Shown: positions 63,248 through 64,000 of the stretch, one piece after another
Layout: the number at the start of each line of letters is the position of its first letter
Numbering within the stretch: the first letter of the stretch is position 1
From: CAVQXR01 sp963717955
GTDB lineage: Bacteria > Actinomycetota > Thermoleophilia > Gaiellales > Gaiellaceae
DNA length: 64,000 nt
Direction: 5' to 3'
Assembly: GCA_963717955.1 (NCBI GenBank)
Contig: CAVQXR010000001.1
Location: forward strand, 2,502,503 to 2,566,502
Program-made: the position numbers and the translations under genes
Notes under the pieces: model-generated
The model's input: the letters and a program-made list of their open reading frames with translations, nothing else
The model's database searches: none
What the model was told of the DNA's origin: nothing

Positions 63248-63571
63248 CAGGTAGCCCTGCGCACCGGCCTTCAGGGCGCGAAGAATGTGCACATCGCCCT
63301 CGTACGTCGTCAGCACGATCACTTTTGCATCCGGGAACTCCGCTCGAATGGCGATGAGCGAGTCGAGGCCATTCATCTCCGGCATCTGAATGTCCATCAG
63401 CGTCACGTCCGGACGATGCGCGCGGAATTGCTGGATCGCTTCCCGACCGTTGGCGGCGTCTGCGACCACTGTCATATCCGGCTGAACCCCAACGAGACCG
63501 GCGATGCCTTCGCGCACGACTGGATGGTCGTCCACCGTGAGAATCCGGATTGGCGTGCTGGCGCTGCTCAT
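62939..63571 (-). CDS. NarL/LuxR-family response regulator
   Basis: A 210-residue regulator. Receiver domain: RILTVDDHPVVREGIAGLVG, the phosphorylated Asp in DVTLMDIQMPEMNG, VIVLTTYEGD with the conserved Thr, and the Lys in GYLLKNTL. LuxR-type output: LTPAEVVVLRLIAAGNANKQ and GITEDTVKGRVKSILAKL. The ATG at 63571 overlaps the kinase stop (ATGA), so the pair is translated together. It should control a stress or respiratory regulon. Confidence 0.93.
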   Translation of the reverse strand: MSSASTPIRILTVDDHPVVREGIAGLVGVQPDMTVVADAANGREAIQQFRAHRPDVTLMDIQMPEMNGLDSLIAIRAEFPDAKVIVLTTYEGDVHILRALKAGAQGYLLKNTLHSELLHTIRAVHAGKRSLSSEVSFQVAEHVSDQALTPAEVVVLRLIAAGNANKQIADQLGITEDTVKGRVKSILAKLDANDRTHAAIIGLKRGIIEL

Positions 63572-64000
63572 GATGTGTCTCCTCCGACGCGCGCCGCCGT
63601 TTTGGAGGCCAAGAGCCGTGACAGCCAGGAGCGCCGCGCGGATGTCGGGTAGACGATGCTGGCAGGAAGGCGCAGCTCCACCTCCGTCCCTGCGCTGACT
63701 TCGCTCCACACCGCCAGTTTCCCTCCGATCAGTGCCGCACGTTCCGGCATGCCACGCAGGCCGTAGTGTCCCTCCAGACCCTGGTTGGCGAGCACCGCCG
63801 GATCGATCCCCTTGCCATCATCGCGCACGCGCAGGCGGAATTGTCCGGTGTCGTAGCGAATCTCGACCTCGACCCGTCCGGCATGCGCGTGCCGGAAGGC
63901 ATTCCGAAGCGCCTCCGCAGCAATCTTGTAGACCTCGTCACGGACGATCGGGTGCAGATCTCGCGTCTCGCCCTCGACTGCAACACTGAATGTGGGCGGC
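63568..64000 (-). CDS. Sensor histidine kinase (NarL partner), 5' part beyond the window
   Basis: The last 143 residues of a histidine kinase. The N box is AAEALRNAFRHAHAGRVEVE, the G1 box DDGKGIDP and the G2 region GHYGLRGMPERA, as in HisKA_3-type kinases paired with NarL regulators. The C-terminus ends beyond the ATPase domain with a short basic tail. The sensing and dimerisation parts lie outside the window. Confidence 0.9.
   Translation of the reverse strand, partial: PPTFSVAVEGETRDLHPIVRDEVYKIAAEALRNAFRHAHAGRVEVEIRYDTGQFRLRVRDDGKGIDPAVLANQGLEGHYGLRGMPERAALIGGKLAVWSEVSAGTEVELRLPASIVYPTSARRSWLSRLLASKTAARVGGDTS

Overview
The window reads as two unrelated genomic backgrounds joined through a mobile or plasmid-like stretch. 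Bases 1 to about 34,470 are very GC-rich (about 70% by eye). They look like a Gram-positive, high-GC actinobacterial chromosome, most like the Thermoleophilia: short four-base overlaps between genes, an LLM-type flavin monooxygenase, a choice-of-anchor/LytM secreted protein and no outer-membrane genes. From about 46,680 to the end the genes are those of a Gram-negative acidobacterium (Vicinamibacteria-like): a BamA/TamA-type outer-membrane barrel, a DUF4136 protein, a VWFA-related secreted protein, a membrane Ser/Thr kinase, DksA, a sigma-54 activator and a NarL two-component pair. The switch at about 34,470 falls inside one open frame, where a serine protease runs straight into an acetoacetate decarboxylase that has no start codon of its own. 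A chimeric assembly join is the simplest reading.

Region A (1-34,470). A catabolic and salvage locus holds an amidohydrolase, a ThiXYZ-like ABC transporter, a GntR/FCD regulator, two M20-type proteins, a NicX/M29-like enzyme, two TenA paralogs, an alcohol dehydrogenase, an LLM oxidoreductase and short-chain dehydrogenases. It continues with a CoA transferase, methylmalonyl-CoA epimerase and mutase, a three-subunit molybdenum hydroxylase with an embedded metallo-beta-lactamase-fold protein, a GMC oxidoreductase and a third M20 peptidase. Five copies of one 17-base motif (CGTATmTsATATmTGAy) lie in front of the transcription units, including the regulator's own promoter, so most of the locus is probably one regulon. 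ThiXYZ, an M20 amidase and TenA are the known parts of thiamin-pyrimidine salvage. Here they sit with ring-hydroxylating, ring-cleaving, redox and CoA-ester enzymes, which suggests catabolism of a thiamin-like N-heterocycle. Acetyl-CoA synthetase, an M23 protein, a beta-lactamase-like hydrolase, a deacetylase, an alpha/beta hydrolase, an aldehyde dehydrogenase and the decarboxylase follow.

Region B (34,470-46,680). This is accessory DNA: a truncated chymotrypsin-like protease, a tRNA 3'-end remnant, a plasmid-like set (two SpoVG-like paralogs, a DUF932 protein, a ParB-like protein, unknown small proteins, several followed by strong hairpins), an RHH/ParE toxin-antitoxin pair, a tRNA-Ser 3' fragment beside a perfect palindrome, and a tyrosine integrase. 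Large inverted repeats, a second HTH paralog, a wHTH-nucleotidyltransferase/HEPN pair with a symmetric operator and a broken hsdM stub complete it.

Region C (46,680-64,000). Envelope, signalling and stress genes. A 309-base near-identical repeat flanks a Clp ATPase; one copy is the tail of an intact NarL regulator and the other is fused to a FixJ-type receiver fragment.

Single-base frame breaks are rare in region A (about five) and very common in B and C (more than twenty). Many sit in short homopolymers or GC runs and leave the protein recognisable on both sides, so most are probably sequencing errors. Products below are reconstructed across such breaks where both halves are recognisable.
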